DNA of 64,000 nt from CAZCBN01 sp964496975 (GCA_964496975.1 CAZCBN010000001.1:1-64000); one strand, 5' to 3'. Positions 50,008 to 63,294 are shown, counted from the stretch's first letter. Numbers and translations are program-made. Notes: a model not told the origin generated them from the letters alone.

Positions 50008-51120
50008 TCATACGCGGAGGAACCAGCGTTTGCGGTACAGGAGTTCGCACAACCCGTAGAGCACCGCCAGGTTGGCGAACGCAAATGCCAGCGAAGCGTT
50101 CTTCGGCGAGGCGTACGGCTCGAACGCCGTCGTGTACAGCCAGCGCAGCGCGGTGACCGACGTCCCGTCCGCGCCCGCGATGCGGATCCAGGCGAGCGTC
50201 TTGACCAGCAGCGCCGAGGCGATAAAGAGGAACAACGCGTTCACGCCCAGCACGACCAGCGGCCGAGCGAACCGATTCTGCCCCTTCACATCGAGCACCC
50301 AATAACACGCGGCCAGCGCCATGGCCGCCATGCCGCTGGTCAGCAGCACGTACGAACTCGTCCAGAGGTTCTTGTTGATCGGGAACGTGCGATCCCACAC
50401 GGTGGCCACGAGGATCGCGGCGCCGCTGGCGGCAATCAGGCCGGCGACCTTCTCGGTGGGCGTCCGCTGCGAGCGAATCCACACACCGGCGGCGACACCC
50501 GTGAGGGCGGTGCCGATGGCCGGCAGCGTGCTGAGCAGACCTTCCGGATCCCACGTGCGCGCCTGCCGCCAGAGATGGGCTTCGCCCAGCACCGTGCGAT
50601 CGAGCCACGCGCCGAGGTTGCCCGACGGCGTCAGGTCGCCGGCAAGACCGCCAGGCACGGGCACGAACCGCATCAAGGCCCAATACGCCAGCAACACGAG
50701 TGCGGCCACGCCGACGGCCGCCTGCCATTTGTCCTCGTCGTCCGCCTCGCGAAACGCGCGGAAGAACAACGCGGCGGCGAAGTAACACAGCGCCAGCCGC
50801 TGCAGGACTCCCATGATGCGGACGGTGGAGACATCAAAGCGCGGATACAACGCGAGCAGGAGGCCGAACGCGAAGATCAGCGCCGCGCGGCGTGCGATCA
50901 CGGACACCGGCATCGTCGAACGCGCGGACAGCGTGATGGAGACGCCGACGATGAACACGAAGAAGGGGAAGATGAGGTCGGTCGGTGTCCAGCCGTGCCA
51001 CGGCGCGTGCAGGAGCGGCGCGTACACCTGGCTCCAGTCACCGGGATTGTTGACGATCACCATCGCGGCCATGGTGGCGCCGCGAAAGACGTCGAGGGAG
51101 ACAAGCCGGGAGGACGTCAC
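50008..51120 (-). CDS. DUF5009 / heparan-alpha-glucosaminide acetyltransferase-like membrane protein
   Basis: 370 residues from a GTG at 51120. The N-terminal RLVSLDVFRGATMAAMVIVN followed by NPGDWSQVY and HGWTPTDLIFPFFVFIVGVS is the hallmark of the YeiB/HGSNAT-like membrane acyltransferases. About ten membrane helices. It may acetylate a periplasmic sugar, but the substrate is unknown. The start is supported by motif position; a TATACT box (51136 to 51131, minus strand) lies just before it. Operon with surE and the amidohydrolase. Confidence 0.88.
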   Translation of the reverse strand: MTSSRLVSLDVFRGATMAAMVIVNNPGDWSQVYAPLLHAPWHGWTPTDLIFPFFVFIVGVSITLSARSTMPVSVIARRAALIFAFGLLLALYPRFDVSTVRIMGVLQRLALCYFAAALFFRAFREADDEDKWQAAVGVAALVLLAYWALMRFVPVPGGLAGDLTPSGNLGAWLDRTVLGEAHLWRQARTWDPEGLLSTLPAIGTALTGVAAGVWIRSQRTPTEKVAGLIAASGAAILVATVWDRTFPINKNLWTSSYVLLTSGMAAMALAACYWVLDVKGQNRFARPLVVLGVNALFLFIASALLVKTLAWIRIAGADGTSVTALRWLYTTAFEPYASPKNASLAFAFANLAVLYGLCELLYRKRWFLRV

Positions 51121-51130
51121 GGTGGCGGCC

Positions 51131-51138
51131 AGTATAAT
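51131..51138. promoter_or_regulatory. Symmetric -10 between the DUF5009-type and P1 peptidase genes
   Basis: AGTATAAT reads TATAAT on the plus strand (51133-51138), 10 bases from the GTG at 51148, and TATACT on the minus strand (51136 to 51131), 11 bases from the GTG at 51120. Transcripts from both would have very short leaders. Confidence 0.6.
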
Positions 51139-51147
51139 CGGGCCATC

Positions 51148-52206
51148 GTGCCCCACCGCTCCGTGTCCGCGTTCCTTGCGCTTCTGGCCGGCAGCGGCCT
51201 GGTCGCCTCCCTCTCCGCGCAGCCGCCCGCCGTGGCCTCTGGCGCGATCACCGATGTCCCCGGCATTCTCGTGGGGCAACACACCCTCACCGAGCGGCCC
51301 ACCGGATGCACGGTGATTCTGGCGCCGGCGGGCACCGTGGGCGCCGTCGACCAGCGCGGCGGCGCGCCGGGAACGGCTGAAACCAACCTGCTCGCGCCCG
51401 AGAACATGGTCGAGATGATCAACGGTGTCGCGCTCTCGGGCGGCAGCGCGTTCGGGCTGGACACGCGCCAGGGCGTGATGCAGTACCTCGCGGAGAAGAA
51501 GATCGGCTATCCCACCAGTGGCACGGTCGTCCCCATCGTTCCGGCGGCGATTCTGTTGGACCTGGCGGTGGGCGGCCGCCCGGACATCTACCCGACCAAA
51601 GAGTGCGGCTACCGTGCGGCATCGACGGCCTCGGCGGATGCGCCAGCGCAGGGCTCCGTCGGCGCAGGCGCCGGTGCCACGGTCGGCAAGTTTGCGGGCA
51701 GCGGCCGGGCAATGAAAGGCGGCGTGGGCACGGCGTCCGTTCGCGGCGCCAACGGTCTGGTCGTGGGCGCCATCGTGGCCGTGAATGCGTCGGGCTCGAT
51801 CTTCGATCGGCGTACGGGTCGCGTCGTGGCCGGTGTGCGCACGGAGGATGGCGGCGGGCTCGAGAATCCCTTCGACCTGCTGCGCCGCCTGGCGGCACCT
51901 GCGGCCCGTGAGATGGAAAACACCACCATCGGCGTCGTGGCCACCAACGCGCGGCTGACCAAGGCGCAGGCGTTGCGGGTGGCCATCATGGCGCAGGACG
52001 GTCTGGCGCGCGCGATCTTCCCGTCGCACACCCCCGGCGATGGCGACACGCTCTTCGTGATGGCGACGGGAGGCCTCACCGACGCGCCAAACGTGGGCCG
52101 CATTGGCGCGCTGGCGTCCGAGGTTGTCGCCGACGCGATTGTGAACGCGGTGCTGACCGCCACGGGCCTCCCCACCTTCCCCGCCGTTCGCGACATCGCC
52201 CGCTGA
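51148..52206 (+). CDS. P1 (S58) family aminopeptidase, DmpA-like
   Basis: 352 residues from a GTG at 51148 with a signal peptide (about 1-24, ending SLSAQ). Family blocks include ITDVPGILVGQHT, GGAPGTAETNLLAPENMVE, ALSGGSAFGLD and MENTTIGVVATNARLTKAQA, where Asn258-Thr259-Thr260 marks the autocleavage site and N-terminal nucleophile. The enzymes release N-terminal D- or L-amino acids or beta-peptides. A TATAAT box at 51133-51138 precedes it. The symporter follows at a 10-base gap. Confidence 0.9.
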   Translation: MPHRSVSAFLALLAGSGLVASLSAQPPAVASGAITDVPGILVGQHTLTERPTGCTVILAPAGTVGAVDQRGGAPGTAETNLLAPENMVEMINGVALSGGSAFGLDTRQGVMQYLAEKKIGYPTSGTVVPIVPAAILLDLAVGGRPDIYPTKECGYRAASTASADAPAQGSVGAGAGATVGKFAGSGRAMKGGVGTASVRGANGLVVGAIVAVNASGSIFDRRTGRVVAGVRTEDGGGLENPFDLLRRLAAPAAREMENTTIGVVATNARLTKAQALRVAIMAQDGLARAIFPSHTPGDGDTLFVMATGGLTDAPNVGRIGALASEVVADAIVNAVLTATGLPTFPAVRDIAR

Positions 52207-52216
52207 CAGGCATTGC

Positions 52217-53605
52217 ATGTCCTGGATGCTGATCCTGCTCATCGTCTACTCGGTCGGCCTGATTGGGCTTGGCGCCTGGGTCGGCCGGACGGTGCGGAAC
52301 AGCGATCAGTTTTTCGTCGGCGGCCGGGCGCTGGGCCCGGGCCTGCTCTTTGGCACCTTCATGGCGGCCAACATCGGCGCGGGCTCCACGGTCAATGCCA
52401 CGGGCCTGGCGTATCACCATGGCTGGGCCGCGTGGTGGTGGAACGGCGCGGCGGGCATCGGCACGCTGGTGCTGGCGCTGTGGGTCGGGCCACGGATCTG
52501 GCGGCTGGCCAGCGACCGCGGCTATCTGACGGTGGGCGACTTCCTCGAAGACCGCTTCTCGAAGGACGTGCGGTACATCGCGGCGGCGCTCATCTGGATT
52601 GGCAGCCTGTCCATTTATGCCGGGCAGATCATCGGCGCATCTGCGGTTCTGCAGCGTGTCGGAGGCGTCTCGAAGACGGCCGGTGCGATCATCGCGGTGA
52701 TCATCATGACCGCCTACTTCGCCAGCGGCGGTCTGCTCAGCGCGGCGTGGGTCAACCGCGTGCAGCTGCTGGTGATTCTCAGCGGATTTGTGCTCGCCGT
52801 GCCGTTTGCGCTCGGCCAGGCGCACGGGGCCGGACTGGCCACAGCCGTGCCGGGCTCGACGTTTCTCGAAGGCACGGCGCCGGGCGTGGGCTGGTCGATG
52901 CTCTTTCTGATGGCGCCGGCATTTTTCCTCTCCCCCGGCCTGGTGCAACGCGCGTTTTCAGCCCGCGACGTGCGCGCCCTGCGTCAGGGCGTGGGCTGGA
53001 GCGCGGTGGCGCTGATGGCATTCGCCACGCTGCCGGTCGCGCTGGGACTGGCCGGCCACGCGTTGTTGCCCGAGCTCGCCTCGGCGCCGCGCGATCAGGT
53101 CCTGCCGGCGGTGCTGGCGACGGCCGTCCCGCCGCTGGTCGGCGGTCTCGCGCTGGCCGCGGTCTTCTCTGCCGAGGTCAGCTCGGCCGACGCCGTGCTG
53201 TACATGCTGTCGACCTCCGGCGCGCGCGACTTCTATCGCGGTCTCATCCGGCCGGATGCGTCGGATGCCGACCTGCTCCGTGTGGCCCGCGGCATCGCCG
53301 TGGTCGCCGGTCTGCTCGGCTTCACCCTGGTCTTCGTGCACCAGACGGTGCTTGACGCTCTGGCGATGTTTTACTCGGTGCTCAGTGTGACGCTGCTCGC
53401 GCCGATTCTCGGTGGCCTCTTCCTGCCACGTGGCGGCCGCGTCGCCGCGCTGGCGGCGATGGCCACGGGCGTGACCGTGTTATTTGGCGCGCCATGGCTG
53501 CCCTGGACGCCGGCGCTGACGCAGGTGCTCGGCGCGCAAGCGCCCGTCTTTCAGGGACTCGTCAGCAGCGTCGCGGCGTACGTGCTCGTCACGCTGCGTC
53601 GCTGA
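52217..53605 (+). CDS. Sodium:solute symporter (SSS family)
   Basis: 462 residues with about twelve to thirteen membrane helices. The N-terminus IVYSVGLIGLGAWVGRTVRN followed by FFVGGRALGPGLLFGTFMAA and the AEVSSADAVLYMLS helix are typical of SSS members. Substrate is not fixed by sequence; the preceding P1 aminopeptidase suggests amino acids or peptides released in the periplasm. The two genes are likely one operon. Confidence 0.9.
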   Translation: MSWMLILLIVYSVGLIGLGAWVGRTVRNSDQFFVGGRALGPGLLFGTFMAANIGAGSTVNATGLAYHHGWAAWWWNGAAGIGTLVLALWVGPRIWRLASDRGYLTVGDFLEDRFSKDVRYIAAALIWIGSLSIYAGQIIGASAVLQRVGGVSKTAGAIIAVIIMTAYFASGGLLSAAWVNRVQLLVILSGFVLAVPFALGQAHGAGLATAVPGSTFLEGTAPGVGWSMLFLMAPAFFLSPGLVQRAFSARDVRALRQGVGWSAVALMAFATLPVALGLAGHALLPELASAPRDQVLPAVLATAVPPLVGGLALAAVFSAEVSSADAVLYMLSTSGARDFYRGLIRPDASDADLLRVARGIAVVAGLLGFTLVFVHQTVLDALAMFYSVLSVTLLAPILGGLFLPRGGRVAALAAMATGVTVLFGAPWLPWTPALTQVLGAQAPVFQGLVSSVAAYVLVTLRR

Positions 53606-53609
53606 GCAA

Positions 53610-53640
53610 CTCCGCGGCCGCCAGAGCCGGCCGCGCTACG
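53610..53640. repeat. REP-like hairpin repeat, copy B
   Basis: Identical over 31 bases to copy A (46053-46083) and, like it, followed directly by an 8-bp tandem array (53641-53676). It lies just after the symporter stop, between convergent genes. Confidence 0.9.
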
Positions 53641-53676
53641 CATTTCACCGCGCCACCTCGCCACCTCGCCACCTAT
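53641..53676. repeat. 8-bp tandem array (CTCGCCAT family), copy 3
   Basis: Octamers CTCGCCAC repeat about four times after copy B of the hairpin repeat and run into the TerC stop codon. Confidence 0.85.
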
Positions 53677-54404
53677 TCGCCCGTGACAACCTTGGTGGCT
53701 TCTTCGTCGATGGCCTTGGGGCCCTGCTTCCGCGCGATGAAGTAGGAGATCGCGAAGATCACCACGATCAGGCCCAGTGAGAGCGACTTGGGAATCGTGA
53801 ACCCGACCCAGTGCATCTGGTGCGCGTACTCGATGAACAGCTTGAGCGCGACCCACGCGATGATCACGAACGCGCCGTCGACCAGCGCGGGATACCGTTG
53901 CACCAGCGTCAGCAACTGACCGATCACCAGCCGCATCGCGACGATGCCGAGGATGCCGCCGGTGATGATGACCCACAGTTTCGGCGACATCGCCACGGCC
54001 ACCAGAATCGAGTCGACGGCAAACACGATGTCGGTCAGTTCGACTTTGATGACGGTGGTCCAGAACACGGAGAGGCCGAGCCAGGCCTTGGCCGGCTTGA
54101 TGCTGCCGCGTTCGTGGCCGTCCTCGTGGCGGAAGAAGTGGGCGTACGACAGCCACATCAGATACGCGCCGCCCACGAGTTTGACCCAGGCAAACTCGAT
54201 CATCTGCGCCGCGAACAGGATGGCGATGATGCGGAAGAAGAAGGCGCCAAGGATGCCGTAGCGCAGGGCCTTGCGCTGCTGCTCGCGCGGCAGGCCCAGC
54301 ACGAGGATGGCCAGCACCAGGGCGTTGTCCGCCGACAGCAGGCCTTCGAGCAGGACCAGCAGGCCAATGGTGACAAGATCAGCGACTTCGAAATCGATCG
54401 GCAC
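53673..54404 (-). CDS. TerC family integral membrane protein
   Basis: 243 residues with a GTG start and about seven membrane helices. The paired acidic motifs GLLSADNALVLAILVLGLP and FAVDSILVAVA are TerC/Alx hallmarks. Family members are linked to tellurite resistance and to metal-ion (Mn or Ca) export. A TATCCT box lies at 54419 to 54414 on the minus strand. The 25-bp hairpin stands 4 bases beyond that. Confidence 0.9.
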   Translation of the reverse strand: MPIDFEVADLVTIGLLVLLEGLLSADNALVLAILVLGLPREQQRKALRYGILGAFFFRIIAILFAAQMIEFAWVKLVGGAYLMWLSYAHFFRHEDGHERGSIKPAKAWLGLSVFWTTVIKVELTDIVFAVDSILVAVAMSPKLWVIITGGILGIVAMRLVIGQLLTLVQRYPALVDGAFVIIAWVALKLFIEYAHQMHWVGFTIPKSLSLGLIVVIFAISYFIARKQGPKAIDEEATKVVTGE

Positions 54405-54422
54405 GCGCGTTTCAGGATAGCG

Positions 54423-54476
54423 GTAAATGACGTCGGGTGGCTTTTTCGGCTGAAAAAGCCACCCGACGTCATTTAC
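54423..54476. repeat. Perfect 25-bp inverted repeat with 4-nt loop
   Basis: The arms GTAAATGACGTCGGGTGGC... and ...GCCACCCGACGTCATTTAC pair without a mismatch over 25 bases around GGCT. It lies between the divergent starts of terC and hspR, so a terminator role is unlikely. It may be a MITE-like insertion, a cruciform, or a regulatory site. Confidence 0.93.
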
Positions 54477-54491
54477 AGAACGAGTCAGGTG

Positions 54492-54521
54492 ATTGACACG
54501 CTACGTATCAATATCTACACT
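54492..54521 (+). promoter_or_regulatory. hspR promoter with HAIR-like operator
   Basis: TTGACA (54493-54498) and TACACT (54516-54521) are spaced by 17 bases. ATTGACA-N7-TATCAAT (54492-54512) has the spacing of the HspR HAIR element (CTTGAGT-N7-ACTCAAG) and keeps TTGA and TCAA 11 bases apart. It covers the -35 box, suggesting autorepression. The predicted start of transcription falls on the hspR ATG. Confidence 0.75.
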
Positions 54522-54527
54522 TGATGC

Positions 54528-54878
54528 ATGGCAGAGTTCTTCCTGATCAGCATGGCGGCCGAGGCGCTGCAGATGCACCCGCAGACCCTGCGGAAATACG
54601 AGCGGCTGGGGCTGGTGCGACCGCAGCGCACGGGCGGCGCGATGCGCGTGTACACGGAAGAAGAGATCGAACGGCTGCGGTTCATCAAGATGCTGGTCGA
54701 CGACCTGGGCATCAATCTGGCTGGCGTGCAACGGCTGCTGGAAGTGGCGGAGGTCGCGCGGCGGCTGCGGCCCCTGGCGGCCGAAACCCGGCAGCGATCG
54801 CAGTCGGAACATGCCCGCCGGCTGACGGCCGAGGTCGACGAGTTGTGCCGGCGGCTCGGCCTGGACACCTTTCGCTGA
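54528..54878 (+). CDS. hspR: MerR-family heat-shock repressor HspR
   Basis: 116 residues. The winged-helix DNA-binding part reads FLISMAAEALQMHPQTLRKY followed by ERLGLVRPQRTGG and YTEEEIERLRFIK, which is the HspR pattern, then a helical region with LGINLAGVQRLLEV. In actinobacteria HspR, with DnaK, represses dnaK and clpB. Here it heads hspR-cbpA-clpB without dnaK. Its promoter overlaps a HAIR-like repeat. Confidence 0.93.
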   Translation: MAEFFLISMAAEALQMHPQTLRKYERLGLVRPQRTGGAMRVYTEEEIERLRFIKMLVDDLGINLAGVQRLLEVAEVARRLRPLAAETRQRSQSEHARRLTAEVDELCRRLGLDTFR

Positions 54879-54887
54879 GGAGGACGC

Positions 54888-55807
54888 GTGGACTTCAAGG
54901 ACTATTACGCCGTCCTCGGCGTGCCGAAGACCGCCTCCGAGGCGGACATCAAGAAGGCGTATCGGAAACTCGCGCGGCAGTTCCACCCGGACCTGAACCC
55001 GGGGAACAAGGCCGCTGAGACCCGGTTCAAGGAGATCAACGAGGCCAACGAAGTGCTGGGCGACCCGGCCACGCGCCGCAAGTACGACGAGTTGGGCGCC
55101 AACTGGCGGATGTACGACCAGGCCCCTCCCCCACACGGCGGCGGCGCCCGGTCCCAGACGCGGACCATGACGCCCGAGGAGATGGAGGACCTGTTCGGCG
55201 ACAGCGGGTTCTCGGACTTCTTCACGACGTTTTTCGGCGGCGGCCCGGCGGGCCGTCAGGCGCGCCCGCCGCGCCCCCCCCGCGGCCGCGACGTGGAACA
55301 GCCGCTGACGCTCACACTCGAAGAGGCGTTCACGGGCACGGCGCGCCACCTCGAGATGCAGCGCGACGGCCGGCCGCATCGCGTGGAGGTGCGCATTCCC
55401 GCCGGCGTGCGCGAAGGTTCCCGCGTGAAGGTCCGCGGCGAAGGGGAACCCGGCCGCGGCGGACAGCCGGGCGGTGACCTCTACCTGGTGGTGCGGCTTA
55501 TGCAACACCCCCGCTTCGAGCGCCGCGGGCAGGATCTGCACACGCGCATCGCCGTGCCGGTGCCGACCGCCGTGCTCGGTGGTGATGTCGCGATTTCGAC
55601 CCTGGGAGGCGCATCCCTCCGGCTGCGTATTCCCGAGCTGACGCCGTCGGGCCGGGTGTTCCGGCTGAAAGGCCACGGCATGCCGACGCCGCGCGAGCCC
55701 GAGACCCGCGGCGACTTGTTCGTTACGGTGGATCTTCAGATTCCAGCGGCCCTGACCCCTGAGATCCGCGATCACTACAAGGCGCTGGAGAAACTGGCAG
55801 GCACCAC

Positions 55808-55811
<4 letters not shown>
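54888..55811 (+). CDS. cbpA: DnaJ/CbpA-type co-chaperone lacking the zinc finger
   Basis: 307 residues with a GTG start after a GAGGAGG box. The J domain (about 1-68) has YYAVLGVPKTASEADIKKAY and the HPD tripeptide in FHPDLNPGNK. A linker with GFSDFFTTFFGGGP precedes the two C-terminal substrate-binding domains (EEAFTGTARHLEM). No CxxCxGxG zinc repeats occur, so it is CbpA-like rather than DnaJ. It stimulates DnaK (not in the window) and is coupled to clpB by ATGA. Confidence 0.93.
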
Positions 55812-58351
<2,540 letters not shown>

Positions 58352-58370
58352 GGGCGACGGGGCATGTAGG

Positions 58371-58425
58371 GCGGCCCGCTCTACGGGCCGCCGCAATCGC
58401 GGCCGGAAGCCCCGGCCGCGCTACG
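58371..58425. repeat. REP-like double hairpin after clpB (copy C)
   Basis: Two perfect 8-bp stems follow clpB: GCGGCCCG-CTCTA-CGGGCCGC (58371-58391) and GCGGCCGG-AAGCC-CCGGCCGC (58399-58419), the second leading into the GCGCTACG word shared with copies A, B and D. No T-run follows, so a terminator is possible but not clear. The clpB-perR gap of 128 bases holds these and the perR promoter. Confidence 0.88.
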
Positions 58426-58443
58426 GATGGCGTCGGCCTATTC

Positions 58444-58472
58444 TGGACTGAATCCAATATTTGAATTAGTAT
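58444..58472 (+). promoter_or_regulatory. perR-katG promoter in an AT-rich patch
   Basis: TGGACT (58444-58449), 17 bases, TAGTAT (58467-58472), then the ATG 8 bases after the box. The patch CAATATTTGAATTAGTATCA stands out as AT-rich and may include a Fur/PerR operator, but no clean inverted repeat was found. Confidence 0.5.
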
Positions 58473-58479
58473 CATCCGG

Positions 58480-58902
58480 ATGCGCGACGCGCCTGAGGTC
58501 CTGCTGCGTGAACACGGCGTTCAAGTGACCGCCCAGCGGATTGCCGTGCTTCACGCCGTCGCGGCGCGGCCACATGCGACCGCCGACGAAGTGGCCGACG
58601 AAGTGCGCCACCGCATCGGGGCCATCTCGCGCCAGGCCGTGTATGACGCGCTGGGGGTGCTGTCCGACAAGCAGCTCATCCGGCGCATTCAGCCCGCCGG
58701 CTCCCCCGCCCGCTACGAAGACCGAGTGGGCGACAACCACCACCATGTGATCTGCCGCGGCTGCGGCGCCATGCGCGATGTCGATTGCGCGGTTGGCGCC
58801 ATGCCCTGCCTGACGGCCGACAACGACCACGGCTTCGCCATCGACGAAGCCGAGGTCATCTACTGGGGCCTCTGCCCCGCCTGCCAGCCACGACGACGAT
58901 GA
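58480..58902 (+). CDS. perR: Fur-family peroxide regulator (PerR/FurA-like)
   Basis: 140 residues. A winged-helix N-terminus (VTAQRIAVLHAV, ISRQAVYDALGVLSDKQLIR) is followed by the dimer/metal domain with DNHHHVICRGCG and a second CPAC; the two CxxC pairs bind structural zinc. In the family the regulator represses peroxide defence genes until its metal site is oxidised. katG follows at 11 bases, as in mycobacterial furA-katG. PerR rather than Fur is inferred from this context. Confidence 0.88.
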   Translation: MRDAPEVLLREHGVQVTAQRIAVLHAVAARPHATADEVADEVRHRIGAISRQAVYDALGVLSDKQLIRRIQPAGSPARYEDRVGDNHHHVICRGCGAMRDVDCAVGAMPCLTADNDHGFAIDEAEVIYWGLCPACQPRRR

Positions 58903-58913
58903 AGGAGAACGCG

Positions 58914-61094
<2,181 letters not shown>

Positions 61095-61102
61095 CACACG
61101 GG

Positions 61103-61129
61103 GCGCCGGGCCTTCGGGCCCGGCGCTTT
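61103..61129. terminator. Intrinsic terminator after katG
   Basis: A 10-bp perfect stem GCGCCGGGCC/GGCCCGGCGC closed by a TTCG tetraloop is followed by TTT. It lies 8 bases after the katG stop and, being symmetric, could also act on the convergent S9 peptidase transcript. Confidence 0.88.
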
Positions 61130-61142
61130 CCCTGAGGCCGGC

Positions 61143-63287
61143 TCAGCGTCCGATCTTGTACTCCTGCGGCGGTTCGGCGCCCAGCAGGTGTTTGACGAAG
61201 TAGTCCCAGCGCCGGCGCATCATGTAGTTGTTGTCCACGCCGAACCCGTGCCGCTGGTGCGGGTACACGATCAGGTCGAAGTCCTTGTTCGCCTTGATCA
61301 ACGCATCCACCACCAGATACGTGTTGTAGATGGGCACGTTGTTGTCCATCGCGCCATGCGCCAGCAGCAACTTGCCTCGCAGGTTGGCCGCCACCAGCTG
61401 ATTGGCCTGTGACTCGTAGCTGTCCGCGCCGGCCTGGCGCGTCAACAGTCCCTGAAAGCGCTCGCCCCAGTCGTCCTCGTAATTGCGGTTGTCATGGTTG
61501 CCGGCCTGCGACACGCCAACCTTGAAGAACTCCGGATGCCGGAACATCCCAGCCGCCGTCGCAAACCCGCCGCCCGAGTGTCCCCAGATCCCCGCCCGCT
61601 CGATGTCGATGTAGGCGTGACGTTTCGCCAGTTCCCGCATGCCCGCGATCTGGTCGGGCAGCGTGTTGTCGCCCATGTCGCCGTAATACGCGTCGGCAAA
61701 CGACTTCGACCGCCACTCCGTCCCCATGCCGTCGATGGCCACGACGACAAACCCCAGCTCGGCCAGGGCCTGATGATCGCTGCGCGCCGCCGAGAAGTTG
61801 CGGCTGCCCACGCTGCTGCCCCACGGCCCCGGATAGATGTAGTTGACGATCGGATACTTCCGCGCCGGGTCCAGCGTCGTCGGGGTGAACATCAGACCAT
61901 ACAGGTCCGTCTGCCCGTCGCGCGCCTTCACCACAATCGGCGTCGGTGGCTTCCAGCCGGTAGCCGTCAGGCGCGAAATGTCGGCGCGCTCCAGCTCCAG
62001 CACCTGTTCGCCGGTGATGCGCCGCAACACGGAGACCGGGGGCATGACGGGCGTCGAGTAGGTGTCGACGAAGAAGCGCCCATCCGGCGACAGTGACACG
62101 GTGTGATTCGCCGTCTCCGGCGTAAGCAACGTCACCGCGCCATCGTCCATGCCGACGCGATAGAAATGCTGAAAGTACGGGTCGCGGCCGGGCTCGCGGC
62201 CCACGCCGGTCACGTACAACGCGCGGGCCTGCTCGTCGACCTTGATGAGGCTGGCGACGTTCCACGCGCCGCTTGTGATCTGGCGTTTCAGCGCACCGGT
62301 TTCGAGGTCGTACAGATACAGATGGCCCCAGTTGTCGCGCTGTGACCACCACAACGCCTCGCGCGAGGCCGGCAACACACGCCAGTTGGCCTGCCCAACG
62401 GCCGACAAGCCCGACTGAAACTGCGTCTTGACGCGTTCGTCGAACAACGTGCGCACTTCCCCGCTCGTCGTGTCGGCGACGCGGAACACGGCTTCCTTGT
62501 GATCGCGCGAGGACGACACGAACGCGATGCGCGCGCTGTCGGGATACCACTCGACGTCCAGGAGCGTCGTGCCGTCGGCGATGTGGTCGTTGATCGTCGA
62601 CCGATGCTGGTCCGCCGGCATCAGCAGCCGCGTGACCTTGGCCGTTTCCACGTCGATGATCACGCGGTGAATCCGGAAGATCTCCTTGTCCTCCGGCAAC
62701 GGGTACTTCCAGGCCTCCAGCCTCGGCGCGCCGACGTTGGTCGAGACCAGGTACATCTCACTGACACCCCGGCCGTCGTGCTGAAACGTCGCGACTTTCT
62801 TCGAGTCGGGCGACCACAGCAGCACCGGCGCGTCACTCTTGATCCAGCCGGCGTTGTTGGTGGCGTAGCCGAAGTCCTTGACGCCGTCGGTCGTCAACTG
62901 GCGGTCCTGGCCGGTGCCCAGGTCGCGTACCCACAGATTGAAGTCGCGGATGAACGCCGCGAAGCGGCGATCGGGCGACGCCACTGAGTTGGGCGGCAAC
63001 GCCGGCCCGGCCGTGGGGCCAGCAGGCGCCGGCGGGACGGGCCCCACACTGCGCGTGGCCGACGCCGGATCCACGGTGACCAGACGCGGCCCCTCCGCGG
63101 TGGTGGTCCGATAGGTCAGTCGCCCTTCGGCGGTCCAGGTGAGACCGGTGGCGACGCCAGTGACCAGCGGGTTCACCGCCGGCGCCAGAAATCGCTCGGC
63201 GCGCGCGTAGTCATCGGCGGTCAGCCTGGCCGGCGGTTGTGCCGCAAGCGGCGTGGCGGCCAGCAGGAGAAATATGACGAATCTCAT
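61143..63287 (-). CDS. Exported S9B dipeptidyl-peptidase IV-like serine peptidase
   Basis: 714 residues from the ATG at 63287. A signal peptide (about 1-17, ending LAAQ) leads to the DPP IV beta-propeller (about 40-480, with YATNNAGWIKSDAPVLLWSP and DVEWYPDSARIAFVSSS) and the alpha/beta hydrolase domain with nucleophile Ser571 (GIWGHSGGGFATA), Asp in HGAMDNNVP and His in YPHQRHGF. It cleaves dipeptides from peptide N-termini, probably in the periplasm. The frame is open upstream to 63791 but overlaps the divergent kinase. Confidence 0.93.
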   Translation of the reverse strand: MRFVIFLLLAATPLAAQPPARLTADDYARAERFLAPAVNPLVTGVATGLTWTAEGRLTYRTTTAEGPRLVTVDPASATRSVGPVPPAPAGPTAGPALPPNSVASPDRRFAAFIRDFNLWVRDLGTGQDRQLTTDGVKDFGYATNNAGWIKSDAPVLLWSPDSKKVATFQHDGRGVSEMYLVSTNVGAPRLEAWKYPLPEDKEIFRIHRVIIDVETAKVTRLLMPADQHRSTINDHIADGTTLLDVEWYPDSARIAFVSSSRDHKEAVFRVADTTSGEVRTLFDERVKTQFQSGLSAVGQANWRVLPASREALWWSQRDNWGHLYLYDLETGALKRQITSGAWNVASLIKVDEQARALYVTGVGREPGRDPYFQHFYRVGMDDGAVTLLTPETANHTVSLSPDGRFFVDTYSTPVMPPVSVLRRITGEQVLELERADISRLTATGWKPPTPIVVKARDGQTDLYGLMFTPTTLDPARKYPIVNYIYPGPWGSSVGSRNFSAARSDHQALAELGFVVVAIDGMGTEWRSKSFADAYYGDMGDNTLPDQIAGMRELAKRHAYIDIERAGIWGHSGGGFATAAGMFRHPEFFKVGVSQAGNHDNRNYEDDWGERFQGLLTRQAGADSYESQANQLVAANLRGKLLLAHGAMDNNVPIYNTYLVVDALIKANKDFDLIVYPHQRHGFGVDNNYMMRRRWDYFVKHLLGAEPPQEYKIGR

Positions 63288-63294
63288 GGCGATT

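Noticed and set aside
54423..54476. Intrinsic terminator
   Set aside because: It stands between two divergent gene starts, so there is no transcript to end, and no T-run follows the stem on either strand.
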